Origin: Dactylonectria macrodidyma
Lineage: Eukaryota; Ascomycota; Sordariomycetes; Hypocreales; Nectriaceae
Direction of reading: 5' to 3'
DNA length: 64,000 bases
NCBI GenBank assembly: GCA_020744425.1
Contig: JAGMUV010000052.1
Location: 1 to 64,000, forward strand
The notes below the pieces were generated by a model. The model was not told where the DNA came from. It did not search any database and saw only the letters and a program-made list of their open reading frames with translations. Position 1 is the stretch's first letter; each line of letters opens with the position of its first letter. Shown here in pieces: positions 11,505 through 22,200 of the stretch. Made by a program: the position numbers and the translations under genes.

Positions 11505-14500
11505 CTAGAGCAAGCCTCCGAATCCACTAGACAAAGCTAGGATATCGTCGTCGTCGTCGTCGTCATCGATCTCGCTCTCGTCGCTTTCGAATGCATCTAA
11601 CTCTGAATCCGACTCCAACTCATCGGCGTCCTCGGTCTCAACCCGCCACTCCGGTGGTTCTGTTTGGGACAGGAACTCTTGCAGTAACGATGAGTATCGT
11701 GGTATTCCGTCCTCCGCTGCTTCCTTTTTGGCCTCAAGATAAACTCGAATATCGTATTCCTCACCACTGTTATGGAGTTGACGTCTTACCCACCGCAGTC
11801 GTTGGATTAGCCCCGGAGTGAGGCCCTGGAAGGACCGAATAGTGTCGAGCAGACCCATGATATTTTGCCGAGTAGGAAGGAGAATTGTGGGTTGGCTAAG
11901 TCGTATGGGAAAATCTCTTAGAGCACTTGCAGGCGGTATTGGGACCCGAAAGGTATCCTTCTCCACATGTTCCCTACTTCGTCCAGCTTCAAGCTTCCAT
12001 GGTATTATGTAGTCCAGCCTATCCTTATCGCGGCTCCAGGTAGGACCAGCCAGAAGGATCATGTTCCGTAATGCTCTACGGCAGTGCTGGTTGACGATCT
12101 GCTGACTGGCAGAGCTTAGCTCGTTAGTGTGGATCATGACGCGCAGCCAATCCTCGTGGGCTTTCCTTTCGGTTCGTTGGAAATCTCTCGCAGTCAAAAC
12201 ATTCGGAGCCATATCTGAGGATAACTGCTCGGAGTGATGTTGACCGAGAGAGCTGGTTCCCAATCGAATGTGGCGGTTATGTTGAGGGGGCGAGAAATAA
12301 GGGGCCCAGTATTGAATCTGGAAGAACGTCGGCTTTCCATGATACCAAGTCTCTCGAGCATGATTAGTCCCGACTTCCTTCGTCTGGTCGCTGTTAAAAG
12401 TGACCATGATGCAACTGCCGATACGGCGCTTCAGGTGGTCGTCAAATGTCCCCGCTGATTCACTGATGATGCTCCAGAAATTCTTGAATGTTTGGTAGAC
12501 TTGTAGGAAATGAATTCGATTCCATTTCGGTGGGTGATCCCGCCCAAATAAGTGCCTGAAGACGAACTCTGACCAGCCATCGTTAGGGGGGAGATATTTG
12601 CGTGTGGTCTTCCAACAAGGGAGCTCGTTCGGCATGTCGGAATCCTCAACGATGTCGGACAATGCCGCGCTATACAAAGGCCATGCCTCCAGGTAAATTT
12701 GCCAGATCGTCTGAGCCGTGACAACTTGACTTGTTTCAGCTGCTGAATCTTCATGGGCTTGTCGCAGCCGAGATAAGGTGGAGAGGGTATTGCGCCCGAG
12801 GCTGATACGCACCCGCTCCCAGTACGAGTGCATCTTCGACAGGAGATGCTGGTTATATGCGCGTGCAATCTCCTCTGTGGAGAGCTTGATAACTCGATCA
12901 GCCAACTCCCTGCCCTCATTGTCTCGTCCCTCATCAAATGCCCGTCGAGCCTCTTGAAGCCATTCTTGGAGGAAGAACTCCACCGTAATTTGTGTGGTTG
13001 TCAGGGCCTGAACGTTTGCCTGGGAAGCCAGACGCGCCTGGAGGGGGCTTCGGGATATATAGAGCTGTGTCAACGTTTCGAGCGCCAGGTGTCCATATCT
13101 CCAGTCAACTTGCGCACCGGGAATCCAAAGCATCCCGCATGAACCGATTGGGTCTTCAAGACCGAGACCACGCCTCTCGTTGAACACCCCTTGTTGCACT
13201 TGAACCCTCCAAGAAGGGCGCCAGATCCACTTGTCATGGTTGTACTCTCTCTCACTCTGGAAGTTGAAAATTAAAAGGCGACAGAAGAGCTGGGCTGTGT
13301 AGAAAGCGAGAACCTGCCGAATAGAGGTCTCGGCGGGGTTCTCATTATGTAATTGATCGACTGGGCTCAGAGACGCTTCTTGGAAAAGATGATCGAGCGG
13401 CAGGATGAGACGGGCAGCTTGAGTGAAGATCAATGCGTTGATGTCGCTCGTTGGGACAATCCAGAAGGGATAATGTTCGTCGGCATCTGGACGAAGTGGG
13501 ACCGCAAGGGAAAGCGGTCCGGTTTGGGGGTTCCGGACGGGATCGAAAAGGCCGCGGTCCCACATTGTCAGGACGGTATCGAGGCGAAAAGTAACCTCCT
13601 TGCGAAGCCCATAGTTTGTCAGGGCTTCTGGATTTGAGATTGCCCTCAAGTGCCGCTTGTTTGCCTCCCAAGCACGAAGAAGGGAAGTACGGTTAAGCTG
13701 TCTGTTGTAAACCCTCTGACGATCTTGGGCCATGGAAGCGAGGTCCTGTATCCTCTCGTCGTCAAACGCGAGTAGCGGGAGTGAACCGGAACTGAAGAGG
13801 GCGTAGTTGCTGAACATCACCGCAAAGAGCTCCTTGTTGGAACTGTATGCCTTGGCGCGGGGAATACCCAGTTGGCGAGACTCCGGATGGCCGAGGTTTG
13901 AGCTTCGTGTTCTTTTTATCTTTGATGTCAGAGTACCGGTATCCCGAAGGAGGAAAGACCGGAAGTGGGTCGCCACCAAAGAAGCATCTGGAGCAATGTC
14001 TAAGAGTCGCTTGTGTGCGTGACGGTTGCACTGGCTTTTCCAGAGAAGGGTGTACGGTTCGCCCCCGCCAAGGTCAGGCGAGCGAGGATCCGTAACAATA
14101 TCCCGGATCCCGATGTCGATCCAGCATGAGCGAATATCCAGATGACCAGGATTCAGATCTTTCAGGACGGTCTCCTCAAAATATGAGAGTGTCTCATGAA
14201 GGCTTGGCTTAGCGAAGGTATTCTTTAGGTCATGGGCCTGGAAGAGCAGGCGGGGATGCTGGAAGTAGGCGATGGCCTCTCCCCGTCGTGTCGGGACCCG
14301 AAGCTCATTTGCCTTAACCACAGCCAAGCGCCAGAACCGGCGAAGATGTTGGGCAGGAAGGGTGTAAGCCAGGCGAAAGGATCGGTTCTCGTCCTCTGCG
14401 CTCCACCGCCCCATAGCCGGCTTCTCTTGGTAGGAACGAGATTTTGCATAGGCAATGTCAAATGTCCGAGGAATCTCTTGGCGAGATGGGTCGGAGATGG

Positions 14501-16147
14501 TCTCATACGCGGCTGGGATGATGATCTTGTCATAGAAATCCTTCTGTCGCTCGAGAGAGAGGGCGTTAGAAGAGGCAGATGTCATCGAGCGGAAGTCACG
14601 ACTAGACTCGGGGAAGAAAACAAAGACCGAGAATCTGACGCTCCTTGTATTGAATGACCCAAGAGGGATATGACGTGTGTTTGCCAGGTCGAGACCGTGA
14701 GGCTGTATGACTTGATCCGTCGACAGGTTCAGGGAGAAATGGGGCAGGAAGGAAAGGTGGAAGTCGTTGGGGGCTCGGATAGCGGCTAGGTCTTTGGCCC
14801 CGAGCCAGATGCTATCAATATCCCATTGCCGCATGATTGTGACAGAGGACTGCGATAGAGTGGCTTGCGTTTTTTGGAAGGAAAGTGGCTCGATCGGCTG
14901 GCTCGAGAGGAACCTCTTCCACTGAGGAAAGTAGGCGCGGGGGTCGTATGATCCATTTTCACCAAAGACGTCCGCGAGTGGTGGAAGAAAACGCTGGAGA
15001 TGTGCCACCCTCTCCTTGAGTGTATGCGCCTGTTCAGACTCGTTTTGCTCGTGTGTATGTGGGCCTGGGCAGAGAGAGTTGGGTGAGTATTTATCAGATT
15101 GCCGGGGATGGGAACGAGGAGCTTACAGTCGCATCCAATGTCAAAGAATGTCCGGAATATCTGGTCATATACATTGCTCTGCGCTCTGAGGAAATCAGCA
15201 CCACCCCTGGTCTCCTGGTTATCAACAGCTTGAAGGAAGAAATCCAGAGGTGAACTGGCTGAACGAGGGGATCGTGGCGCTGCGACAGTTGGCGTAGAAG
15301 AACCGAATGACCGCGACGGGCTAGATGAGCGCGAAGAGCTAGACGAGCTCATCAATGACAGATGAGAAATGCTAAGCTCAGAAGGCGAGAGCTCTCGTAG
15401 GTTTGAATTATGTATTGGGGTCGGAGTGCCGGGACGGCATTCGAGGTCGAGGTTCCCCGGAAGGCTTTCGGAGACACTAGGAGTGAGTGCAATAGGCGAA
15501 GAGGAAAGAGAGAACTGGCCAGGCTCGGGTGCAAACTCGGATTCAATATCGGATTCAATATCGGATTCAATATCGGATGGAACTTGTTGCCGGGAATCGT
15601 CCGATGAATCAGAACTAGTAGCCAAATCATCATCGTCCAAGGTGAGAGCTGAGAACCCGGGGATAGAGGGCTCTTGATGTCTTTCACTGGAGGGGCTTGA
15701 ATCCGAGGTGTCTGCTACCACAATGGTTTCTCGTGGCTCCGCCGGCCGAGATATCCGCGATGAGGACCTCTCGATGCGTCCAGGTCTTGCATCACGTCGC
15801 GCTCGTCCCGACGATAGCGTTCTGTTGGTAACCGTGGTGGCTTCCGAGACAGCTCTTGTTGCCCGGTTGCCAGCGGGCCGTGAATGTCCATCATGCAGCC
15901 TTGGGCTGTGACGTCTTGATTCTTCTTCGTGTTCTTGGTTGGAGAGGGGTGCTTCAATAGCCGCGACGGCCTGTGGTGAGCCTCCAACAGCTGGATTTCC
16001 GTTCTCGACCAGCTGAACGAGTGGGTTCGTTAGGTATTGTTGACGGTGTTGCGCCTGGTTTGTTGTACGAGCTTTCTGACGGTGAGCTCGTGCCCATTCG
16101 CGTTTGCGTCTCTTCTGTTCCTCGGCAGATACGGGGGCAGGAGGCAT
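11505..16147 (-). CDS. Giant protein B, 1526 aa, unknown function; two exons (11505-15064, 15127-16147)
   Basis: Exon 1 runs from the ATG at 16147 to 15127, followed by a 62-nt intron (donor GTAAGC, acceptor CCCAG), and exon 2 runs from 15064 to 11505. The phases match exactly (1021 + 3560 nt = 1527 codons), which supports the join. The N-terminus is strongly basic (EEQKRRKREWARAHRQK), then Ser-rich and low-complexity, including a four-residue ESDI repeat coded by a 12-nt tandem repeat near 15540. The body shares collinear blocks with the 1267-aa protein: HIP...FFP near the start, then FLLRDTGTLT and SSNKELFAV. Its last ~400 residues match the truncated copy at 3.8-5.0 kb. The C-terminus ends in acidic runs, including a string of Asp. 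I recognise no catalytic signature. It is probably the first gene of the minus-strand block. Confidence 0.75.
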
Positions 16148-16249
16148 TGTGTGTCTGGCGGACTGCAAAGAGAATAGAGAGAAGGGAATGAAGACGAGTT
16201 ACGTGGAATTTGATGGACTGTTTTCTCTGCATTCGCTTCCCATCATCCA

Positions 16250-16796
16250 TTACATTTCATTGCGATAATCCTTCCTTGGGCCTCAAATAAGCAGGATCAA
16301 CTGGGAACCGCGGTATGAGGCGTTCGTGTTCGCCAGCATTGCTTTTCTTTACGTTTCGAGTGGCTGACAGCCAGTGGCATCATTGGGCCACAGAAGCGTT
16401 GAGGCTTGCCACGGGGAATCAGGATGCTTAAATAGGAAAAAGATCGCAAGCCACAGCGGGCAACCAAATGAAGGGGTTCGGTATTGCGTATTAGGGATAC
16501 CTGATGTCAGCATTCTTATCCCAGGAGTGTTCACCTAAATATTAGTTCTCGGCACCGGGTAAGTGCTTGCGAGGATCGGGCATTTCGATGCAATCCATCC
16601 CCAACTGGCGAGCCGGCCGCAGACAATGGGTTAGCATCCAAATTTCCGCAGTGTAAAGTACACAATAAGCCCAGGACTGGGTCAGCTGGTTAGCAAAAGC
16701 CGTGCGGTTTAAAAGATAGACTTAAAGACGGGATTATCAATTAGAAATCAAATAACATGGTCGTATGGTACAGGGTAAGTGCATTTTGACCATGAC
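16250..16796. other. Intergenic, upstream of giant protein B
   Basis: No gene is supported. This stretch would hold the promoter of the minus-strand 1526-aa gene; I see no clear motif beyond general AT-richness. Confidence 0.4.
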
Positions 16797-17060
16797 AAGG
16801 ATACTGTCGACGTCAAGAGTTGATCGGATTGGCTGACGGTGACATGGATACTGTCGACGTGCCTTTCGGTACGAAAGGTCTTCTTAAGCTCTGGGATTTC
16901 CAACCCCAAAATTTGGCCCCCCCCTGGCAAAATTACCCGATTCGGAAGCGCAACTGCACTCCTAATTGGTCCAATCCTCCCACTCTCATTGGCACATGTG
17001 GATGAACTTCGAATTCACCCTCCCCGAGATCAAGTGTAGAGAAGTCTTCATTGGCTGGGA
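16797..17060. repeat. Dispersed repeat copy 1: CCAAT-rich segment with a perfect hairpin
   Basis: The segment contains a perfect hairpin, CCTTTCG-GTA-CGAAAGG, at about 16862-16878, then a stretch that recurs at 18834-19015 (GTCTTCTTAAGCTCTGGGAT and the following ~150 bp with small indels). It also holds two copies of GATACTGTCGACG (near 16800 and 16846), and a close variant of that motif occurs near 34589. Four ATTGG pentamers (reverse of the CCAAT box) fall here. The set looks like terminal or promoter sequence of a repeat family shared with the Helitron flanks. Confidence 0.7.
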
Positions 17061-17324
17061 TTTTTCTGTTAAGATTCACGTGATGTTCACGTGAGCTTTT
17101 AATTTATAATAATGACGTTGCTCTTGTCGTTTGCATTTGGTGAGATTCCTGCTTCTGCTTGAGTTAGGTGAAATCTATTACATTAGATCGAATTTTTAAT
17201 ATATAATATATATAGAGGAAACAGTGGATTGATTTTTCTCGAAATCTCATTATTGATCTCCTTCATACCTTTTGGAATACCTGGTAGCCACTTGGCGGAG
17301 ACTTTTGGTTTGTGGCGGATGTCT

Positions 17325-18145
17325 GGTGCTGCGAACCCCGCTTCAGACGTCATCATCGTCATAGAACGCGAACCGGACGTTCCGAGCGGGGAACATCATC
17401 GTCTACTGCGTAAATGAGCCAGAACGACGAGGGCAATGGAATTGGAATAATAAGAACGTGATAGAGAATGGGAGGAGGAGCAAGAGAGCCGTAACCGACC
17501 TAAGAAAAGGACCACGCCCAAGGCCGCTGGCAGCATAATCGAGGCAACCCAGAGCCTGAAACAACTCCTACAGCAAGACTTCAATAAGAAATGGAAATTA
17601 TGAAGGCCGAGTTTCAGCTCGAGTTTACAAAGCTTCACGACCGTATGGCTGAAAGAGTCACTAGGACCACGGCCCAGATCGCACAAGAGTTATCCCAAGT
17701 CCGTAAGCAGCTTACCCAGGTTTGCAGCGAGCTGGAACAAACCCGGCTACAGTTGGATATCATGAACAATGCTCATGCAGCACGATCGCCTAGCCAGACA
17801 TATGCAGATGCTGCCAGAATGACACCTGTTAGTATTACCACTCCAATTCCATCCACTGTTCAATCGGCAACCCCAGAACCGGTGTTCTGCACAGTAGGCA
17901 CATCCAGGGTGCCCGAGGATGATATCGGAGATGCTACACCAGCAGTGCTTAGCAGGACCATTGAACAGGAAATGCGAACGTCTAGCGACCAACCTAGTTG
18001 GCGATGCGTTGTAGTGACCAGAGATGGACGAAATACCAACCGCCTGAGGACCATCAGTAGGAACGAGGAAGAACTGAAAAGGATCAAGGCGATCATCGTG
18101 GCCAAGAACATTGTGGCTGACAGACAGACGGTACAGACCGTCTGA
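17325..18145 (+). pseudogene. Tad1-type LINE ORF1 (gag-like) relic
   Basis: The recognisable part is the 17591-18145 frame: an N-terminal coiled-coil-like stretch (LSQVRKQLTQVCSELEQTRL), then SQTYADAARM and a C-terminal part with SWRCVVVTRDGRNTNRLRT. These fit the ORF1 protein of fungal Tad1 elements, which binds the element RNA. An upstream frame beginning MSQNDEGNG near 17412 belongs to the same gene but is cut by stops and a frameshift near 17600. The 3' part of ORF1 and all of ORF2 are missing: the reading frame ends in an unrelated CAGACCG-rich tract. The first ~120 bp (17325-17445) recur at 19022-19145, so the 5' end of the element is present twice. Confidence 0.7.
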
Positions 18146-18240
18146 CAGACCGACTGAGTCCGTCTGCCAGACCGCAGGCCGACAGACCGGTCATTCTCAT
18201 CAGACCGGTCAGTCTAGGGTAGTCTGGATCGGTCGGTTGG
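18120..18240. repeat. CAGACCG-rich palindromic tract
   Basis: The motif GACAGACCG and variants recur about eight times in 120 bp. One pair forms a perfect hairpin (CAGACGGT-ACAG-ACCGTCTG, 18125-18144), and a direct repeat CAGACCGGTCA flanks the sequence TTCTCAT near 18184-18212. It begins exactly where the Tad1 ORF1 relic stops making sense, so it marks a breakpoint or an inserted structured element. Confidence 0.75.
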
Positions 18241-18449
18241 CCTAAATGGGCTACTGTTTCAGTGCCCCCATTGGTCCACTTCGCCCTTAGGAAGACGGGG
18301 AAGGCCTGTTTACTCAACCTGGCGCATCTGCACTTGCCAGAAAACTATTGAAAAAAATTCGCATCGTGCTCCGTACGTGCGCGTCCATACCTGCATCTTG
18401 ATATCTTGTAGGAGGACTTCGAGCCCCGTGCCGTCTATACCACAGTCTC

Positions 18450-18835
18450 TTGATCCCGTCTCAATTATTGACTCTGACCCTATTGGCTAGCTCTTAGTTT
18501 CGCATTAAACTCTTCAAGTCGTGTTACTCAAAATCGTGCCTGCTCCCCAAAGCCTGCTGCATAGGTCTTATTGGCTACGCAAAACAAAAGTAACACACAC
18601 ACACGCCCTATTGGCCAAGTCTCTTCATCCACCCACCCAGAGCCGACCACTTAAAACCGCGCCCTCTTCTTAACACGTGCAGCAACCCACAAGTAAAACA
18701 GGCTCTTGTTGCAAGCTTCGTACCGAAAGGCTACTCAGCGCAAGGGAGCCGCCAGCTTGCCAACCACGCCCAGCTTCCAACTTCCAACGTCCCCCGGCGG
18801 ACGTGCGCCTTCCCCTGTGCCTTGAGGAACGAAAG
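18450..18835. repeat. Helitron 3'-flank repeat, copy A
   Basis: About 385 bp here match 29219-29622 in the same orientation with roughly ten per cent differences by eye, including a (CA)n run, GCCCTATTGGCCAAGTC and the end CCTTGAGGAACGAA. Each copy lies just beyond the stop codon of a minus-strand Helitron-type helicase gene, so the repeat is best read as the shared 3' region of two related elements. It contains three ATTGG pentamers. Confidence 0.85.
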
Positions 18836-19147
18836 TGCCTTTCGGTACGAAAGGTCTTCTTAAGCTCTGGGATTTCCAACCCCCAAAATCCTGATTACCC
18901 GATTCGGAAGCGCAACTGCACCTCTTGTTGGCCCGGATTAATACCACACCCGGGTCCCTCTATTGGTCCGAATCCTCCCACTCTCATTTGCAAGTCTTCA
19001 TTGGCTGGGATTTGAATACTGTGCTGCGAACCCCGCTTCAGACGTCATCATCGTCATGGAACCACGAACCGAACGTTCCGGGCGGGGGTCATCATCGTCC
19101 CCTGCGTAAAAGTGCCAGAACGACGAGGGCAATGGAATCGGAACAAA
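18834..19147. repeat. Dispersed repeat copy 2, including a Tad1 5' segment
   Basis: The first part (18834-19015) matches 16855-17060, including the perfect CCTTTCG-GTA-CGAAAGG hairpin. The second part (19022-19145) matches 17325-17445, the 5' end of the Tad1 relic. The ~260 bp separating the two parts at the first locus are missing here. This is therefore a condensed second copy of the 16.8-17.45 kb arrangement, placed just 3' of the Helitron gene. Confidence 0.75.
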
Positions 19148-19213
19148 ACACCCATCATCTATCAATACATACCTGACTGTTCCTTGGATTTGCTATCTAA
19201 ACTATAAACTATA

Positions 19214-22200
19214 TTATTGCTGGTATTGTGCGGGTGGGTGCAATAATGATAACCGGGCCTCGTTTACTGTTCCCCCGCACAATTGCTCCAGCCTAGCCTC
19301 GCCATCAAACATTTCCTGTGGTATTTTATTCCCGACTATATCCTCCACACGCGCCTTTGACAGCAATATAATACCATCCAGCGATTTGCACCGCGATAGC
19401 TGCACATACAGGCTATATGGATCGCACTTTCGTGGCTCGAGTTGTCCAGTCTTGGTGTTCAGCTTTGTCCCGGTTCCTCGCAGCTCCAGCGCAATCTCGA
19501 GGAGGGTTTCGCCTTGGATTTTGTAATCGGTGCATGCGAAAGCCGGAGTGCAGGGAAGTCCTCGGCGGCTCACATTATGCCTCTGCCAAGGCCTCTTCTT
19601 GACCCTCTTCTTCTTTTCGATTGGTATTTGGGCACTCCTTGGAGTAAGCAGGATTGTGCCTGGTGGCATTTCATCAAATTCGAACTTCTTGGTTGACTCG
19701 GACGACAGGATGATGCCGGCAGGTGGTCCAAAGTGGAGGATGATATTCGGCGCGAGTTGATAGCCTGGGAATCTTTTGCTGTCTGGTATAACTTCTAGCG
19801 CTGTGTACTTGGCGCCATTCACGAGCTTGAGGCCTGGGTTTATATTCATGGTCACCACAACCGGCATACCAGGCGCGAACATGAATGTGGCCGGCACACA
19901 GATCTTACTGTCATCCCCGACGCTGGCCATAAGCGTAGCTTCTTCCTCCGTTACCGGCAATGTATTGGGTTTGCCCCAACGGTGCTCGGATAGAAATATC
20001 CGGACTGGCTTCTGTTCGTTCCTCTGGAAGGCCAAAACGCCATCCATGTTCAGGCACCACCTGGTGCTATTGAGCGGTGTAACTACTGTGATGCCCTTGC
20101 TCCATGGTATGGCTCGGCCTTCTTGAAAGCACCGGCTATTAAGAAGCTCCATGTCGGACTCGTCTTGCTGCCCCTGTCGGATCCGAGTCAGCAGCCGCTG
20201 CAGCTCCGGGTCCCCCGCTGCGCGCACCTGTTCGGTGAGCATAACGACGGTGGTAAATCGAGCCCAGAGTGCGTGCGCCCTCATTTCGTCCGCAATCCTG
20301 AGGGCGGACCATGGCGTCAATAGCGACTTGTTTTGCACTGGGCGAAACTGGTGGAAATCTCCTGATAGTAGCACCACTGGGATGCCGCCAAAATCTTGAT
20401 TCGATCCTCGGGAGGCGCAAAGTCGCTTGTTGATGTCGGAGAGCGTCTGGAGGCCCAACAGGCTCGCCTCGTCAATGATGAGCAGCCACTTTTCTCTCCA
20501 TCTTCTTCGAGCATCACCGTCCACGTAGGTTACCGTGCTGCCATCGTCGGCATTGCTACCGGATGCGTTGGGCTGCATCCCACAGGCGGAGTGAATAGTC
20601 ACGCCGTTGATCCGCGCTGCTGCAGCCCCCGATGTCGCCGTCATAAGCAGCCTGTGTGATATGCCTTTGCTGGCGAACAATTCCGCCAACGCCTCGATGA
20701 CCCTGGATTTCCCGGTGCCGCCCTCTCCACCTAGGAACTCACACAGTTGTGCATTATGATTGTTCTCGGCATTGCTGCTATTGACGTTATCGCTGTCATC
20801 TTCGTCCGGGATGGTATCGAGATGGCGACACACTAAAAGGAAGGCAATTTCCTGCCGCTCGTTCAACGTGAACTTCCTTGCAATCTCCCGACCGGCTTGG
20901 AGGAATGTTGTCGACGGTCCAAAGGCGACCCTGGCACTGGGTCTCTGAGTGTTCCGGGTGTCTGTTTCTGACATTTCTATAATATCTTCTCCCGCGCCCG
21001 CGAAGGTATGGTTCAGTGATGCTTCTGCGCCGGCAGCTGTGTTCTGCGTGATCTGAACTCCATCAGAGCCTTGGATTCTTTTCACAATTTCCTTGTCAGC
21101 TTGATCCTGCTTGCTCTTGATTCCTCTAAGCTGACGTTGCGTTGGGAGCTCGCTCCTGGCTACCATGGTTGGCTGGCACTGCTCTGGGTTCTCTGCGGAA
21201 GCGACAGTCTCGACATCATCCGCAAATTCGGGGATGTCTGCTTGAGCTTCGCGGAGCTGATCTAGCATCTTCAAAAGATGCTCCGAACCAGCAGTCACCT
21301 GGTTAGGGGCCGTAGCACCTCGTACTGTCTCAATCAATCGGCCAAGCTGGCCAAGCTGGTCTGGGCGATATGCTTTTACTGGGCCTGTAGGATCTTGGAG
21401 ATCATACCCCATAGCGTCGATATCATCCAAAACGGCGTCGTCCCCCGCAGCCGCCCACTGCTTTGCATCTCGCCGCGCATCTTCCGCTGATCGCTTCAAG
21501 AGCTGGATGTTGCCTGCGATAGTCTGGAGTCTTTTAGGGAGTCGCCGTCTCCAGTGCTCCCAGATTTCGTTGATGTCACCAGACGCTGCTGTAATAAACT
21601 TCTCCCATGGTACGAAGAGTGCAAGGTGCTGTACTACAGCTCTAGTACTAATATCAGTACATGCTCTTTGTTTATCTGTACTGTTACATGGCTTGTGCTT
21701 ACCTGCGGTATTTGTCTGTGTTTGAATCAATATCAAAGTCCATATCGAGAAAGCCGTTAATGCACGGCACTGCATACTTCCCCGGGGGTCTTAGAACTTG
21801 CACCCAGTCCCTTCCCGGCTTCCAGTTCCTTTCAAATTCTATCTTCACCAACTCCTTGGGAGATGAATCTATCCTCTGTAATGTAACAAGCGATACGTAG
21901 TCATAGAAGCATAATGTCTGCAGCACCTCTCCACGGTGGTCGTAGGCTTCAATGTATGGTAGCTTCTTGCCATCGCTTCCCACCAAGACCCTCTCCGCGC
22001 TGGCTTCTGCGTCGTTGCCGTTGCCATTGCCACCTGTGCTCTCGACAGGTCGATCATCGTCGTCGCCTAAAGTGCGACTGCATTGCTGGAGATACGGCCA
22101 GCGTCGGAGTATTGCCCAGTATATCATTGTCATATTCACATATGACCATTGTTAGGTACTCGAGAACTCACTTGGGTAATCCAAGAAGTGCGCAATTACC

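Noticed and set aside
12431..15687. Many frames of 80-170 codons inside the 1526-aa gene on both strands
   Set aside because: They lie in the other frames of a long, spliced, low-stop coding region and show no family resemblance.
22140..22200. Intron between the two Helitron frames (donor-like GTGAGT near 22170)
   Set aside because: The frames are continuous across a single stop and the protein on both sides matches the expected sequence without a gap.
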